Shown here in pieces: positions 1-8,899 of a DNA stretch of 64,000 bases; position 1 is the first letter of the stretch, and every line of letters begins with the position of its first letter. The notes below the pieces were generated by a model. That model did not search any database. It saw nothing but the letters and a program-made list of their open reading frames with translations, and was not told the origin of the DNA. Source of the DNA: Coprococcus aceti (GTDB taxonomy: Bacteria; Bacillota; Clostridia; Lachnospirales; Lachnospiraceae); the NCBI RefSeq assembly GCF_025567285.1, contig NZ_JAOQJT010000004.1, positions 124,001-188,000 on the forward strand, in the 5' to 3' direction. Both the position numbers and the translations under genes were made by a program.

Positions 1-696
1 GGAACCATGGCGAGAAAGGATGACCTTGTGGAATTTGCAAAGGTTCATGGCCTTAAGATATCGACCATAGAGAAGCTTGTGCAGTACAGAAAAGAGCATG
101 AAGTATTCGTTGAGTGCGTAGCCAAGGCAAAGCTTCCAACAAAGTATGGTGAGTTTACGATCTGTGGATATATCAACAAGCTGAACGGTGAACATCACGT
201 GGCACTCACAATGGGTGATATAGCTGACGGCAAGCCTGTTCTCTGCCGTGTGCACAGCGAGTGCCTCACAGGCGATTGCTTCGGCTCACAGAAGTGTGAC
301 TGCGGACAGCAGCTCGATGCGGCCATGAAGGCCATTGCCAAGGAAGGCAGAGGCGTGCTCCTGTACATGAGACAGGAGGGCAGAGGAATCGGCCTTATCA
401 ACAAGATCAGGGCATATGCGCTTCAGGATCAGGGGCTTGACACCGTTGAGGCAAACCTCAAGCTTGGTTTCCCTGATGATGCAAGGGATTACACCATAGG
501 AACACAGATACTTGTGGATCTCGGAATCAGACAGATCAGACTCCTCACCAACAACCCACTCAAGGTATACGGCCTTGCAGGCTACAATCTTGAGATCGTG
601 GAGAGAGTTCCTATAGAGATAGAGCCAACCAAGTTTGACGCATTTTATCTCAAGACAAAAAAAGAGAAAATGGGTCATATGTTAAATGATGTTTAA
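1..696 (+). CDS. ribBA: RibBA C-terminal part (GTP cyclohydrolase II), cut by window start
   Basis: Opens GTP to 2,5-diamino-6-ribosylamino-pyrimidinone phosphate, formate and pyrophosphate, the first step of riboflavin synthesis. The frame is open from base 1 (Gly-Thr-Met...), so the ATG at 7 is internal. The first 35 residues match the linker that ends the RibB (DHBP synthase) half of RibBA fusions (MARKDDL, KISTIEKLVQYR), and the RibA domain follows. Visible RibA signatures are the zinc-binding cysteines in ECLTGDCFGSQKCDCG and the RQEGRGIGL loop. ribH follows 24 bases downstream, as in a ribD-ribE-ribBA-ribH operon. The RibB half itself is outside the window, so the fusion is inferred from the linker. 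Confidence 0.93.
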   Translation, partial: GTMARKDDLVEFAKVHGLKISTIEKLVQYRKEHEVFVECVAKAKLPTKYGEFTICGYINKLNGEHHVALTMGDIADGKPVLCRVHSECLTGDCFGSQKCDCGQQLDAAMKAIAKEGRGVLLYMRQEGRGIGLINKIRAYALQDQGLDTVEANLKLGFPDDARDYTIGTQILVDLGIRQIRLLTNNPLKVYGLAGYNLEIVERVPIEIEPTKFDAFYLKTKKEKMGHMLNDV

Positions 697-720
697 CTTT
701 TCATAAGGAGGATAAATCAG

Positions 721-1182
721 ATGAATAAGGTAGAAGGAAAGTTAGTAGCAAATGGAGCAAAGATAGGTATAGTAGCAGCGAGATTCAATGAGTTCATAGT
801 TTCAAAGCTCGTCAGCGGTGCAGAGGATGCGCTTCTCCGTCATGATGTGAATGCAGACGACATCACAGTTGCATGGGTTCCGGGTGCATTTGAGATCCCT
901 GTAATCGCAAAGAAGATGGCTGCAAGCGGCAAGTATGACGCTGTTATCTGTCTTGGTGCTGTTATCCGTGGTGCGACAAGCCACTATGATTATGTGTGCA
1001 ACGAGGTTTCAAAGGGCGTTGCCTCAGTATCACTTGAGACAGGTGTACCTGTAATGTTCGGAGTTGTTACAACAGAGAATATCGAGCAGGCCATCGAGCG
1101 TGCAGGAACAAAGGCCGGCAACAAGGGTTATGACTGCGCTATGGGAGCTCTTGAGATGATCGACCTCATGAAGCAGTTGTAA
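721..1182 (+). CDS. ribH: 6,7-dimethyl-8-ribityllumazine synthase
   Basis: Condenses the ribityl-aminouracil intermediate with dihydroxybutanone phosphate to form lumazine, the penultimate step of riboflavin synthesis; the family assembles into pentamers or 60-mer shells. The 153 residues are full length. Typical motifs are VAARFNEF near the N-terminus (substrate-binding Phe), VPGAFEIP, the GAVIRGATSHYDYV block and FGVVTTEN. An AAGGAGG ribosome site lies just before the ATG. It is the second and last riboflavin gene here, co-transcribed with ribBA by position. Confidence 0.96.
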   Translation: MNKVEGKLVANGAKIGIVAARFNEFIVSKLVSGAEDALLRHDVNADDITVAWVPGAFEIPVIAKKMAASGKYDAVICLGAVIRGATSHYDYVCNEVSKGVASVSLETGVPVMFGVVTTENIEQAIERAGTKAGNKGYDCAMGALEMIDLMKQL

Positions 1183-1267
1183 TGCAGACTGCAGAAAATG
1201 CGATATAATGAAGCATGCTGATGCATGCGCAGGTTATCAAGTGAAAATATAATGCGTACAGAAGATA

Positions 1268-1298
1268 CAGGCACGTGTAGTTATAATACATGTGCCTG
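1268..1298 (+). terminator. Hairpin between ribH and the HAD gene, possible terminator
   Basis: An 11-bp stem with one G-T pair (1268-1278 with 1288-1298) and a 9-base loop lies after ribH. It is followed by TAAATATATG rather than a clean T run, so termination would be weak. It could equally be a processing or stability element at the end of the riboflavin mRNA. Confidence 0.4.
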
Positions 1299-1326
1299 TA
1301 AATATATGACAGGATGGATATAATAT

Positions 1327-2145
1327 ATGAAAAGCACAGACAGGAAGATATTGTTCTTTGATATAGACGGAACGCTTATAACCGAGGACGGAAGGAGATA
1401 CTTCCCGGACAGCGCAAGGCGTGCGTTGGCGCAGGCGAGAGCCAACGGACATCTGGTGTTCATCAACACTGGCAGAGTTTACTGTAATGTCACTGATGAG
1501 ATCAAGGATGCGGGTTTTGACGGCTTTGTGTGTGGCTGCGGAACATCCATTTACTATGACGGCAAAGAGCTGTTCCACAATGATGTCAGCAGGGATGTGT
1601 GCAGGGATATAGCTTATGCATGCCGCAGATATGACATGTTTGGAATGTATGAGCACAGAGACAAGGTGTACGTGGACGGTCAGAACATGGGAAATGAACT
1701 CCTTGCAGAGATGGTCAGATACTTCCGGGCAAATGGAATATTTGTTGGGGAGGATGTGGACTCGGATGACTTTGAATTCGACAAGTTCTGCTGCTGGTTC
1801 GCGGATGACAATAAAAATGTTCCTGAGTTCCGCGCGTATGTATCACAGCATTTTGACTATATCGACAGAGGTTCAAATTTCTGCGAGATAGTTCCCAAGG
1901 GATTCAGTAAGGCGACAGGTATACAGTATCTTCTGGATTATTTTGATATTCCGCTTGAAAATGCATATGCATTTGGTGATGGCAACAATGACGCACCTAT
2001 GTTATTATATTGTCCGAACAGCATAATCATGGAGAAGGGGCCGGAGGAGCTCAAAAGACAGGTTATGATGGTCACAGACGATGCGGAGAATGATGGAATA
2101 TATAAGGCTATGGTGAAGCTTGGGATCATAGAGCCGATGGAGTAG
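1327..2145 (+). CDS. Cof-type HAD-IIB family phosphatase
   Basis: Predicted cytosolic phosphatase acting on sugar or cofactor phosphates. The 272-residue protein has the HAD catalytic motif FFDIDGT near residue 10, INTGR as motif II, a KG-SKATG lysine motif near 200 and GDGNNDAPML as the metal-binding motif IV. The region between motifs II and III has the size of a type IIB cap, which usually sets specificity, so the substrate cannot be named. ATG at 1327 is preceded by AGGATGG. A hairpin separates it from ribH; the next gene begins 45 bases downstream and may be co-transcribed. A flavin-phosphate role suggested by the neighbours is possible but unsupported. Confidence 0.88.
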   Translation: MKSTDRKILFFDIDGTLITEDGRRYFPDSARRALAQARANGHLVFINTGRVYCNVTDEIKDAGFDGFVCGCGTSIYYDGKELFHNDVSRDVCRDIAYACRRYDMFGMYEHRDKVYVDGQNMGNELLAEMVRYFRANGIFVGEDVDSDDFEFDKFCCWFADDNKNVPEFRAYVSQHFDYIDRGSNFCEIVPKGFSKATGIQYLLDYFDIPLENAYAFGDGNNDAPMLLYCPNSIIMEKGPEELKRQVMMVTDDAENDGIYKAMVKLGIIEPME

Positions 2146-2190
2146 CTGGTTCATTTTGCCGGTCAATAATTATTAGAGTTGGAGATTTAT

Positions 2191-3012
2191 ATGGAAGAAC
2201 AGGAAGAGAACAAGAAGGTGACGCTGCTCGATCAGTTGTCGATAGCGGTCAGCAGTCCGAAGAATTACAAACAACTGGTTAAGCTGAAGACGGGACGCCT
2301 TGTGTGGTTTGTGGTGATCATATCCTTTTTACTGGCATTTATAGAGTTTGGAATAGACGCCATATTCTGGGTTGGCAAGGTCGGAGGTCTGAGGAATCTC
2401 ATAACAAATAAGATCCCGGCATTCACATATCATGACAATAAGCTCGACATGGAACACGATATGCAGCTTGAGATAGGAAATGCTACTCTGTACATCAACA
2501 CGGAGAATGCGTCAGTGAACCTTGACTCCATGGAAACGGATGGAGTGTACATCGCCATAGGAAGTGAGAATATAGTCATGGGAATGGTCTCAGATGGCAA
2601 GGGCTATGATTACATGGAGACACCGCTCAAATACATGTTCCTGCCGGATGGCTTCAACAATAGCAAGCTGGCGGCACTGACACCGGTATTTTATATGTAC
2701 ATGGTGATCATGTTCATTGCGGTGATGGTGGCATCGGCGGGCAGACAGCTTCTCCTTGCGCTGATATTCAGTATAGCGGGCAATAGACTTGCAAGAATTC
2801 TCAACACGGGACTGTCCTACGGCAAGGTATTTACGATATGTGTCTATGCACAGACTCTGGCGGTGTTCATAATGTCGGTCAACACTGCTCTTGGATATCT
2901 GTTATCCTCGTTTGTTGTATGGATCATCGCACTTGTCGTGTCCATGGTATTTATGAACAAAGCTATAGGAAGCTATGTGAGTGGAGATATACCGCCGGGA
3001 GATGTGTTCTGA
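2191..3012 (+). CDS. DUF1189-like membrane protein
   Basis: A 273-residue integral membrane protein. One helix lies near residues 33-55, followed by a soluble loop of about 110 residues, then four or five helices from about 165 to the C-terminus. The layout resembles the DUF1189 family, whose role is unknown. I chose ATG 2191 (MEEQEEN) because GGAG lies 6 bases upstream; an in-frame TTG at 2179 lacks a ribosome site. The CYTH gene starts 37 bases downstream, so the two are probably co-transcribed. Confidence 0.72.
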   Translation: MEEQEENKKVTLLDQLSIAVSSPKNYKQLVKLKTGRLVWFVVIISFLLAFIEFGIDAIFWVGKVGGLRNLITNKIPAFTYHDNKLDMEHDMQLEIGNATLYINTENASVNLDSMETDGVYIAIGSENIVMGMVSDGKGYDYMETPLKYMFLPDGFNNSKLAALTPVFYMYMVIMFIAVMVASAGRQLLLALIFSIAGNRLARILNTGLSYGKVFTICVYAQTLAVFIMSVNTALGYLLSSFVVWIIALVVSMVFMNKAIGSYVSGDIPPGDVF

Positions 3013-3049
3013 TAAGGCGGTCATTTGGTTTGAATAGGTGGAGGCATAT

Positions 3050-3583
3050 ATGGAGATAGAGAGAAAATACCTTGTACATGAGATACCTGTCGATCTGACA
3101 AAATATCAGGTGAAGCACATGGAACAGATGTATGTGTCCGTGAAGCCGGTCATAAGGATCAGGAGAACGGACGACAGACGTGTGCTCACGGTCAAATCCA
3201 AGGGACTGCTCAGCAGGCAGGAATTCGAGATGGATCTGGACGAGGATGAATACAGGAATCTCAGATGTAAGGCAGACGGCAATATAATAGAGAAGGACCG
3301 GTATATAATACCGCTTTCCGATACAGACGGAACCTGTGGTGACAGTGAAGTGGACAGGGAACTGAAGATCGAGCTGGACGTGTTCGACGGGATATTTGGC
3401 GGACTCACCTATGCTGAGGTTGAATTCCCGGAGGAGAAATTTGCAAATACATTTGTGCCGCCAACGTGGTTTGGCAGGGATGTGACTGAGGACGGTATCT
3501 ATCAGAACAGCGCCCTGAGCGGCATGGACAGACGTGATATAGACAGTTTTGTAAAGAGTGCGAATAAGGAGGAAAAGCGATGA
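3050..3583 (+). CDS. CYTH domain protein (triphosphate tunnel enzyme family)
   Basis: A 177-residue single-domain protein of the CYTH/TTM superfamily. It starts with the hallmark E-x-E-x-K motif (EIERK, residues 2-6), followed by basic and acidic tunnel residues such as RIRRT and ELKIELD. Family members hydrolyse inorganic tripolyphosphate or nucleoside triphosphates, or cyclise ATP; sequence alone does not choose among them. The ATG at 3050 sits behind GGAGG and places the motif at the extreme N-terminus, as usual. The stop overlaps the next start (ATGA), so it is translationally coupled to the DJ-1/PfpI gene. A ppx-ppk pair about 23 kb away makes tripolyphosphate an attractive substrate, but that is inference. 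Confidence 0.88.
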   Translation: MEIERKYLVHEIPVDLTKYQVKHMEQMYVSVKPVIRIRRTDDRRVLTVKSKGLLSRQEFEMDLDEDEYRNLRCKADGNIIEKDRYIIPLSDTDGTCGDSEVDRELKIELDVFDGIFGGLTYAEVEFPEEKFANTFVPPTWFGRDVTEDGIYQNSALSGMDRRDIDSFVKSANKEEKR

Positions 3584-4125
3584 AGGCAAGAGTTTTATTT
3601 GCAACAGGTTATGAAGAGGTAGAGGCTCTCACGGTGGTGGATCTCTTGAGAAGAGCCGGAGTTGAGTGCCTGATGGTGTCGGCTGACGATCTGGATACAG
3701 TGACAGGAGCGCGAGGCATGGAGGTCACGATGGATGAGAAGTTATCAGAGATCGATGACCAGTGCGATCTTGTAGTTCTTCCTGGAGGTATTCCGGGGGT
3801 TCCGAACCTCAAGGCAAATTCAAAGGTTCAGGCCATGGTCAAGGCACAGAATGACAGAGGCGGTTATGTGGCTGCTATCTGTGCGGGACCTACAGCACTT
3901 GGCGCATTTGGCGTGCTTGCGGACAAGAATGCAACATGTTATCCGGGATGTGAGGATCAGCTCATGGCGAAGCGCCACAGCACGGAGCCGGTAGTGGTGG
4001 ACGGAAATGTGATCACCAGCAGAGGAGTGGGAACAGCCATAGAATTTGCACTTAAGCTGGTTGAGATACTCATAGACAGACAGACTGCGGACGATCTCGC
4101 AGAGAAGATAGTATATAAGAGATAA
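3580..4125 (+). CDS. DJ-1/PfpI family protein (YajL/ThiJ-like)
   Basis: A 181-residue cytosolic protein of the DJ-1 superfamily. The nucleophile-elbow cysteine lies in AAICAGPTALG (about Cys101), and the N-terminal ATGYEEVEALTVVDLLRRAG carries the partner glutamate that lowers its pKa. Relatives act as glyoxalase/deglycase-like or oxidative-stress proteins. It overlaps the CYTH gene by 4 bases and the following helicase gene by one base (TAATG), indicating tight translational coupling of three unlike proteins. Confidence 0.92.
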   Translation: MKARVLFATGYEEVEALTVVDLLRRAGVECLMVSADDLDTVTGARGMEVTMDEKLSEIDDQCDLVVLPGGIPGVPNLKANSKVQAMVKAQNDRGGYVAAICAGPTALGAFGVLADKNATCYPGCEDQLMAKRHSTEPVVVDGNVITSRGVGTAIEFALKLVEILIDRQTADDLAEKIVYKR

Positions 4126-6593
4126 TGAATATAAAAATATCAGTTAGGAGCCTGGTGGAATTCATCTTCCGCAGTGGCGATATAAGTGATAGCAGTAGTG
4201 GGACTCTGTCCAGAGAAGCGATGAATGCGGGTAGCAGGATTCACAGGAAGCTTCAGAAAAGGGCAGGGTCTCATTATAATTCAGAGGTGCCGCTCCGGTA
4301 TACAGAGGAGCTTGGCGGACATCTGATAACTGTGGAGGGCCGGGCTGATGGAATCATAGACAGATGCGGTGGCGAACAGGAAGAGCCCGGGGATATTGAC
4401 GACGGCTTTGACATGGCAGAGGGGTATGCTGTGGACTTCCATGACAGCGATGTGCTTATAGATGAGATAAAGGGCATATACAGGAACCTCGATGACATGG
4501 AGAGCCCGCAGCGCGTCCACGTGGCCCAGGCGATGTGCTATGCGTATATATATTCAAAAGAGAATAATTATAGCTGGATAGATGTAAGGATAAGTTATGT
4601 AAACCTTGACAGCGAGAAGGAGAAGTTCTTCAGGCGGAGATATTCATTTGGCTATCTGGAGAAATGGTTCAGATCAATGATGGCGGAGCTTTGCAAATGG
4701 ATTGATCTGGTGGAAAAGCATCAGCTCATGAGGAATCAGTCCATCTCGGACATGGAGTTCCCATTTGAGTACAGGAAGGGCCAGAAGGAGATGGCTCTGT
4801 ATGTGTACAGGGCTATTGAGCAGGAAAAACATCTGTATGTCCAGGCACCAACTGGAATCGGAAAGACCATGGCGGCGGTGTACCCGTCCATAAAATCCAT
4901 GGTTCAGGGACATGTGTCGAAAATATTTTATCTGACAGCCAAGACCATAGCCCACACTGTGTCGAGAAATGCGGTGGAGCTGCTGGAGGACAGAGGTCTC
5001 AGGCTTAAGACTGTAATACTCACGGCAAAAGAGAAGATATGCTGTCAGGAACAGGTGGATTGCAATCCTGCGGTATGTCCGTATGCCGAGGGGCATTTTG
5101 ACAGGGTAAATGATGCGCTGTACGACGTGGTATTACATGAGACGGTGGTTGACAGAGATGTGGTAATACGGTACGCACAGGCTCACAGAGTGTGTCCGTT
5201 TGAGTTGAGCCTTGATGTGAGTCTGTTTGCTGACATGGTGATATGTGACTATAACTATGTCTTTGATCCGAGGGCGAGCCTCAAGAGGTTCTTTGCGGCA
5301 GAGGGCGGTAAGCCGGGAGATTATGTATTCCTTGTGGATGAGGCGCACAACCTTGTGGACAGGGCTTCGTCCATGTACAGTGCGGAGATTGTGAAGGAGG
5401 ACTTTCTGGAGCTCAAGAAGCTCACAGCCCAGTATGGCGGCCGTATGGCAAGACATATAGGAAGCTGCAACAGAGAGCTGCTTACGATGAAGAAGGAGAT
5501 TCCTGAGGAGGGATACAGGGTGCTCTCGAGCATAGCACCTCTTCACCTGAAATTGCTCAGCCTCCATGAAGCAATACAGCTCTTTCTGGAGGAGCACAGG
5601 CAGATCCCGGAGAGAAAGGAAGTCCTGAACTTTTATTTTAATCTCACCTCATTTCTGAACATTGCGGAGATGATGGATGAGAATTATGTCGTGTATGACG
5701 AGATAAGGGATGACGGAAGATTTGTGGTGAGACTGTACTGCGTCAAGCCTGCAGTTAACATAAGAAACTGCTTGGACAAAGGGCTTGCCACGGTGTTTTT
5801 CTCGGCTACGATACTTCCTGTCAGATATTATATGGAGATGCTGTCGGACTGCCCGGAGGACAGGGCAATATACATCCCGTCTCCATTTTCTGCGGAGAAC
5901 AGGAAGATAATGATAGCAAATGATGTCACGACCAGATACACGAACCGTAATGAGGCGATGTACAGGAACATTTACAGCTATATAGAGCGCGTGATAAGTG
6001 CGAGACCGGGCAACTATATGGTGTTCTTTCCATCGTATGCCATGCTGGAGAAGGTGCATGTGCTCACTGAAGAGCTTCCAGAGTCTCTTGGGGTGGAAGT
6101 TATAGCCCAGGAACAATACATGACGGAGAGCGACAGAGAGAGCTTCCTGAGGGCATTTGAGGAGAAGGACAATGTGCTGGCACTGTGTATCATGGGCGGA
6201 ATATTCTCCGAGGGAATCGATCTGACTGGTGACAGGCTGATAGGAGCAATAATAGTCGGACCCGGTCTTCCCCAGGTGTGCACGGAGAGAAAGCTGATGA
6301 TGGATTACTTCGACAGCAGAACCACGGCGGACGAAAAAGAGGCTGCATCCGACAGGAATGGATTCAGATATGCGTACCAGTACCCGGGAATAAACAAGGT
6401 ATTTCAGGCTGCCGGAAGAGTCATAAGGACGGAGACGGATCAGGGGATAATACTTCTGATAGACGAGAGATTTGCCACCAGGCGTTACACGGAGCTGTTT
6501 CCTGTGGAATGGAATGACAGCGTGATATGCAACATGCAAAATGTGGACGGGATCCTTGAACAGTTCTGGGATTATAAAAGTAAAGAGATTTAA
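4125..6593 (+). CDS. Fused PD-(D/E)XK nuclease and XPD/DinG-type DNA helicase
   Basis: An 822-residue predicted DNA-repair enzyme. Residues 1-215 look like a Cas4/RecB-type PD-(D/E)XK nuclease: SREAMNAG-SRIH, then GRADGII supplying the Asp, IDEIKG the Glu and Lys, and QAMCYAYIY the downstream helix. From about 225 an SF2 Rad3/XPD helicase begins, with Walker A APTGIGKT near 240, a Cys cluster at about 306-325 (ICCQEQVDCNPAVCP) typical of a 4Fe-4S cluster, VDEAHNL near 403, and C-terminal motif V/VI elements (GIFSEGIDL, QAAGRVIRTETD). The start overlaps the DJ-1 gene's stop. Family knowledge suggests 5'-3' unwinding with attached incision, but the substrate is unknown. Confidence 0.88.
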   Translation: MNIKISVRSLVEFIFRSGDISDSSSGTLSREAMNAGSRIHRKLQKRAGSHYNSEVPLRYTEELGGHLITVEGRADGIIDRCGGEQEEPGDIDDGFDMAEGYAVDFHDSDVLIDEIKGIYRNLDDMESPQRVHVAQAMCYAYIYSKENNYSWIDVRISYVNLDSEKEKFFRRRYSFGYLEKWFRSMMAELCKWIDLVEKHQLMRNQSISDMEFPFEYRKGQKEMALYVYRAIEQEKHLYVQAPTGIGKTMAAVYPSIKSMVQGHVSKIFYLTAKTIAHTVSRNAVELLEDRGLRLKTVILTAKEKICCQEQVDCNPAVCPYAEGHFDRVNDALYDVVLHETVVDRDVVIRYAQAHRVCPFELSLDVSLFADMVICDYNYVFDPRASLKRFFAAEGGKPGDYVFLVDEAHNLVDRASSMYSAEIVKEDFLELKKLTAQYGGRMARHIGSCNRELLTMKKEIPEEGYRVLSSIAPLHLKLLSLHEAIQLFLEEHRQIPERKEVLNFYFNLTSFLNIAEMMDENYVVYDEIRDDGRFVVRLYCVKPAVNIRNCLDKGLATVFFSATILPVRYYMEMLSDCPEDRAIYIPSPFSAENRKIMIANDVTTRYTNRNEAMYRNIYSYIERVISARPGNYMVFFPSYAMLEKVHVLTEELPESLGVEVIAQEQYMTESDRESFLRAFEEKDNVLALCIMGGIFSEGIDLTGDRLIGAIIVGPGLPQVCTERKLMMDYFDSRTTADEKEAASDRNGFRYAYQYPGINKVFQAAGRVIRTETDQGIILLIDERFATRRYTELFPVEWNDSVICNMQNVDGILEQFWDYKSKEI

Positions 6594-6614
6594 ATATACA
6601 AAAGCATAATACAG

Positions 6615-6623
6615 TGCTATAAT
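6615..6623 (+). promoter_or_regulatory. Extended -10 promoter upstream of murF
   Basis: TG-C-TATAAT is an extended -10 element 77 bases before the murF ATG. No good -35 is visible 17 bases upstream, as expected for extended -10 promoters. Confidence 0.45.
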
Positions 6624-6699
6624 GGACACCTGATGAAGCCGGAGCGGCGGTAAAGCCCGGTTGTATATATTTTATCAATATGAAAAAAAGGGGATAGTG

Positions 6700-8067
6700 A
6701 TGGTAGATATAACAGTAAAAAATATTCTGGAAGCTACAGGAGGCGTACTCCTCTGCGGAGATGAGAACACTGTTCTCACTGACATCTGTATAAACTCTAA
6801 GGAGGCCAAGGAGGGCGATCTGTTCGTTCCAATCATAGGAACAAGAACCGACGGACACAGATTTATAGAATCAGCACTTCAGACTGCAGCAGCCACACTC
6901 ACATCGGAGCATGACAATGTTGTGGTGTCGGACAAGGCGTATATCAGGGTGGATGATACTGTTAAGGCATTGCAGGCCATTGGAAAGTATATAAGGAACA
7001 GATACGATATGCCTGTTGTGGCGGTTACAGGAAGCGTGGGCAAGACCACGACAAGAGAGATGATCACAGCGGCTGTCAGTGCTGGAATGAAGTGCTTCCA
7101 CACAGAGGGCAATTATAATTCGGTGTATGGCGAGCCTATCACGGTGTCAAGGATGACAGACGAGTACGATGTGGCTGTTCTTGAGCTTGGAATCGGCGAG
7201 CCGGGTGAGATGGACATCCTCACTGATATAGCTCAGCCGGATATATGCGTTATAACGACCATAGGCGTTGCACATATAGAATATATGGGTTCACTGGAGA
7301 ACACCCGCAAGGAGAAGCTCAGCATCATCAAGGGCATGGGCGAGAATGGAACACTGTATATCAACGGTGATGATCCTATGCTGTATGCGGTCAAGGATGA
7401 GATACCATGTAAGGTATACACATATGGCTGCGGCGAGGGCATGGACTTCAGAGCAACTAACATCCGCATGGAGGATGGATATTCTGTATACGATATGGTA
7501 CATGGGGATGACGTTGTAACTGTCAAGGTAGGAGTGATGGGACTGCACAACGTGCGCAATTCATTGGTGGCCATGGCTGTGTCGCATCAGCTTGGAGTTC
7601 CATATGAGAAGTCGTCGAAGGCATTTGAGAATTTCAGAGGTCTCAGACAGAAGGTCATCAAGCTTCCTGGCAAATACACGATCATAGACGATACATACAA
7701 TGCAAGCCCTGATTCCATTAAGGCTAGCACCGATGTCCTCTGTGACATGAAGTGCGAGGGCAAGAAGTATATCGTGCTCGGCGATATGCTTGAGCTCGGA
7801 GAGAAGAGCGATGAGTACCACTATGAAGTCGGAGAGTATCTCAGAGATAAGAAGATAGATGAGGTCATAGTCATCGGAGAGCATGCCCAGAAGATCAAGG
7901 AAGCTCTGGATGCCTGTGATACGAAGTATGCCAAGACTGTGTCATTCACTGACACGGAGGAGATCGCGATATACCTTATGGCGCTCATGAAGCCTGAGGA
8001 TATAGTGCTTTTGAAGGGATCAAACGGAATGAAATTGAGTGAAGTGGTTAATATTCTCACGAATTAG
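6700..8067 (+). CDS. murF: UDP-N-acetylmuramoyl-tripeptide-D-alanyl-D-alanine ligase
   Basis: Adds D-Ala-D-Ala to the UDP-MurNAc-tripeptide in the cytoplasm, the last soluble step of peptidoglycan precursor synthesis. The 455-residue protein has the Mur-ligase N-terminal domain (GDLFVPIIGTRTDGH), the ATP loop VTGSVGKTTTRE near residue 110, LELGIGEPGEMD, and a C-terminal DDTYNASPDS block specific to MurF. ATG 6700 follows AAAGGGGATAG; an in-frame TTG at 6661 has no ribosome site. It stands alone, without other mur genes, and ends at a strong terminator. Confidence 0.95.
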   Translation: MVDITVKNILEATGGVLLCGDENTVLTDICINSKEAKEGDLFVPIIGTRTDGHRFIESALQTAAATLTSEHDNVVVSDKAYIRVDDTVKALQAIGKYIRNRYDMPVVAVTGSVGKTTTREMITAAVSAGMKCFHTEGNYNSVYGEPITVSRMTDEYDVAVLELGIGEPGEMDILTDIAQPDICVITTIGVAHIEYMGSLENTRKEKLSIIKGMGENGTLYINGDDPMLYAVKDEIPCKVYTYGCGEGMDFRATNIRMEDGYSVYDMVHGDDVVTVKVGVMGLHNVRNSLVAMAVSHQLGVPYEKSSKAFENFRGLRQKVIKLPGKYTIIDDTYNASPDSIKASTDVLCDMKCEGKKYIVLGDMLELGEKSDEYHYEVGEYLRDKKIDEVIVIGEHAQKIKEALDACDTKYAKTVSFTDTEEIAIYLMALMKPEDIVLLKGSNGMKLSEVVNILTN

Positions 8068-8094
8068 TGTGTGTATTTGTACAAAATGACAAAA

Positions 8095-8132
8095 GCGGTC
8101 ACGGATTTACAACGATCTGTGACCGCCTTTTT
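8095..8132 (+). terminator. Rho-independent terminator after murF
   Basis: A 12-bp stem (8095-8106 with 8115-8126, one G-T pair), 8-base loop and a following T run. Confidence 0.92.
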
Positions 8133-8297
8133 GTGTAAAGTGTTGCCATTTATTGTAAATCAATTCCCAAAACGATACAAAAGGGAGAAAAGAATTTGGT
8201 TATATTGAAAAAATATAAAAAATGGAGTAATATCAACCTAGCTTGAAAATAAATACATAAGATTACATATATACTTTTTATTTGGGAGGAAAGAATC

Positions 8298-8750
8298 ATG
8301 GCTACAGCAAAGAAGGCAGATGAGACAAAGAAGGTAACAAAGGCAACACCTGCAGCAGCACTTGCTAAGGTTGAGGCAGTTAAGAAAGAGGAAGCTGCAA
8401 AGAAGACAGCAGCTACAGAGACAAAGGCAGCACCTGCAAAGAAGGCAGCTCCAGTTAAGGAAGAGCCAAAGGCAGCACCTGCAAAGAAAACAGCACCAGC
8501 TAAGAAGGAAGAGACAAAGGCAGCAGCACCTGCAAAGAAGGCTACAGCAAAGAAGGCAGCTCCAGCTAAGACAACAGAGAATGTATTTGTTGAGTTCGCT
8601 GGCGGTCAGATCAAGATGGCAGCAATCGTTGCTAAGGTGAAGGAAGTTATTGGCAATAAGACAGTTAAGGAATTGAACGTATACTACCAGCCAGAAACAG
8701 GCATGGTATATTATACAGCTGATGGAGAATCAGGTTCTTACAGTCTTTAA
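8298..8750 (+). CDS. Lys/Ala-rich protein with C-terminal DUF6465-like domain
   Basis: A 150-residue basic protein in two parts. Residues 1 to about 95 are low-complexity Lys/Ala/Pro with repeated APAKK and ATAKKA units, resembling the tail of histone H1 or bacterial HU-like proteins. Residues 97-150 form a compact domain (VFVEFAGGQIKMAAIV... ELNVYYQPETGMVYY) that I believe corresponds to DUF6465, common in Lachnospiraceae. A GGGAGGAAAG ribosome site and codons strongly biased to GCA/AAG suggest high expression. No signal peptide is present, so a cytoplasmic, possibly nucleic-acid-binding role is inferred. It has its own terminator and appears monocistronic. Confidence 0.75.
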   Translation: MATAKKADETKKVTKATPAAALAKVEAVKKEEAAKKTAATETKAAPAKKAAPVKEEPKAAPAKKTAPAKKEETKAAAPAKKATAKKAAPAKTTENVFVEFAGGQIKMAAIVAKVKEVIGNKTVKELNVYYQPETGMVYYTADGESGSYSL

Positions 8751-8774
8751 TCTATAGATGTTTGTTTTAAGACG

Positions 8775-8806
8775 GATCCCGGTCGTAATGACTGGGATCT
8801 TTTTTC
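8775..8806 (+). terminator. Rho-independent terminator after the Lys/Ala-rich gene
   Basis: A 10-bp stem (8775-8784 with 8790-8799, one G-T pair), 5-base loop, then TTTTTT. Confidence 0.92.
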
Positions 8807-8899
8807 TTTGTGCAATATTGTGTTGTATATAAGTGCCTTTCTGTGATAATATGTCATAGGTTAGGACAATCTAACTAATGCTTTTACAGGGGGTAAGAG

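Noticed and set aside
286..678. Long open frame on the minus strand across ribBA
   Set aside because: It is the shadow of a highly conserved gene, has no ribosome site and no recognisable protein features.
8400..8580. CRISPR-like short repeats
   Set aside because: The repeats are coding APAKK units of irregular length with no spacers.
8362..8640. Arg/Gln/Leu-rich frame inside the Lys/Ala-rich gene
   Set aside because: It is the +1 reading of the repetitive GCA/AAG codons; the frame with a ribosome site and a folded C-terminal domain is the real one.
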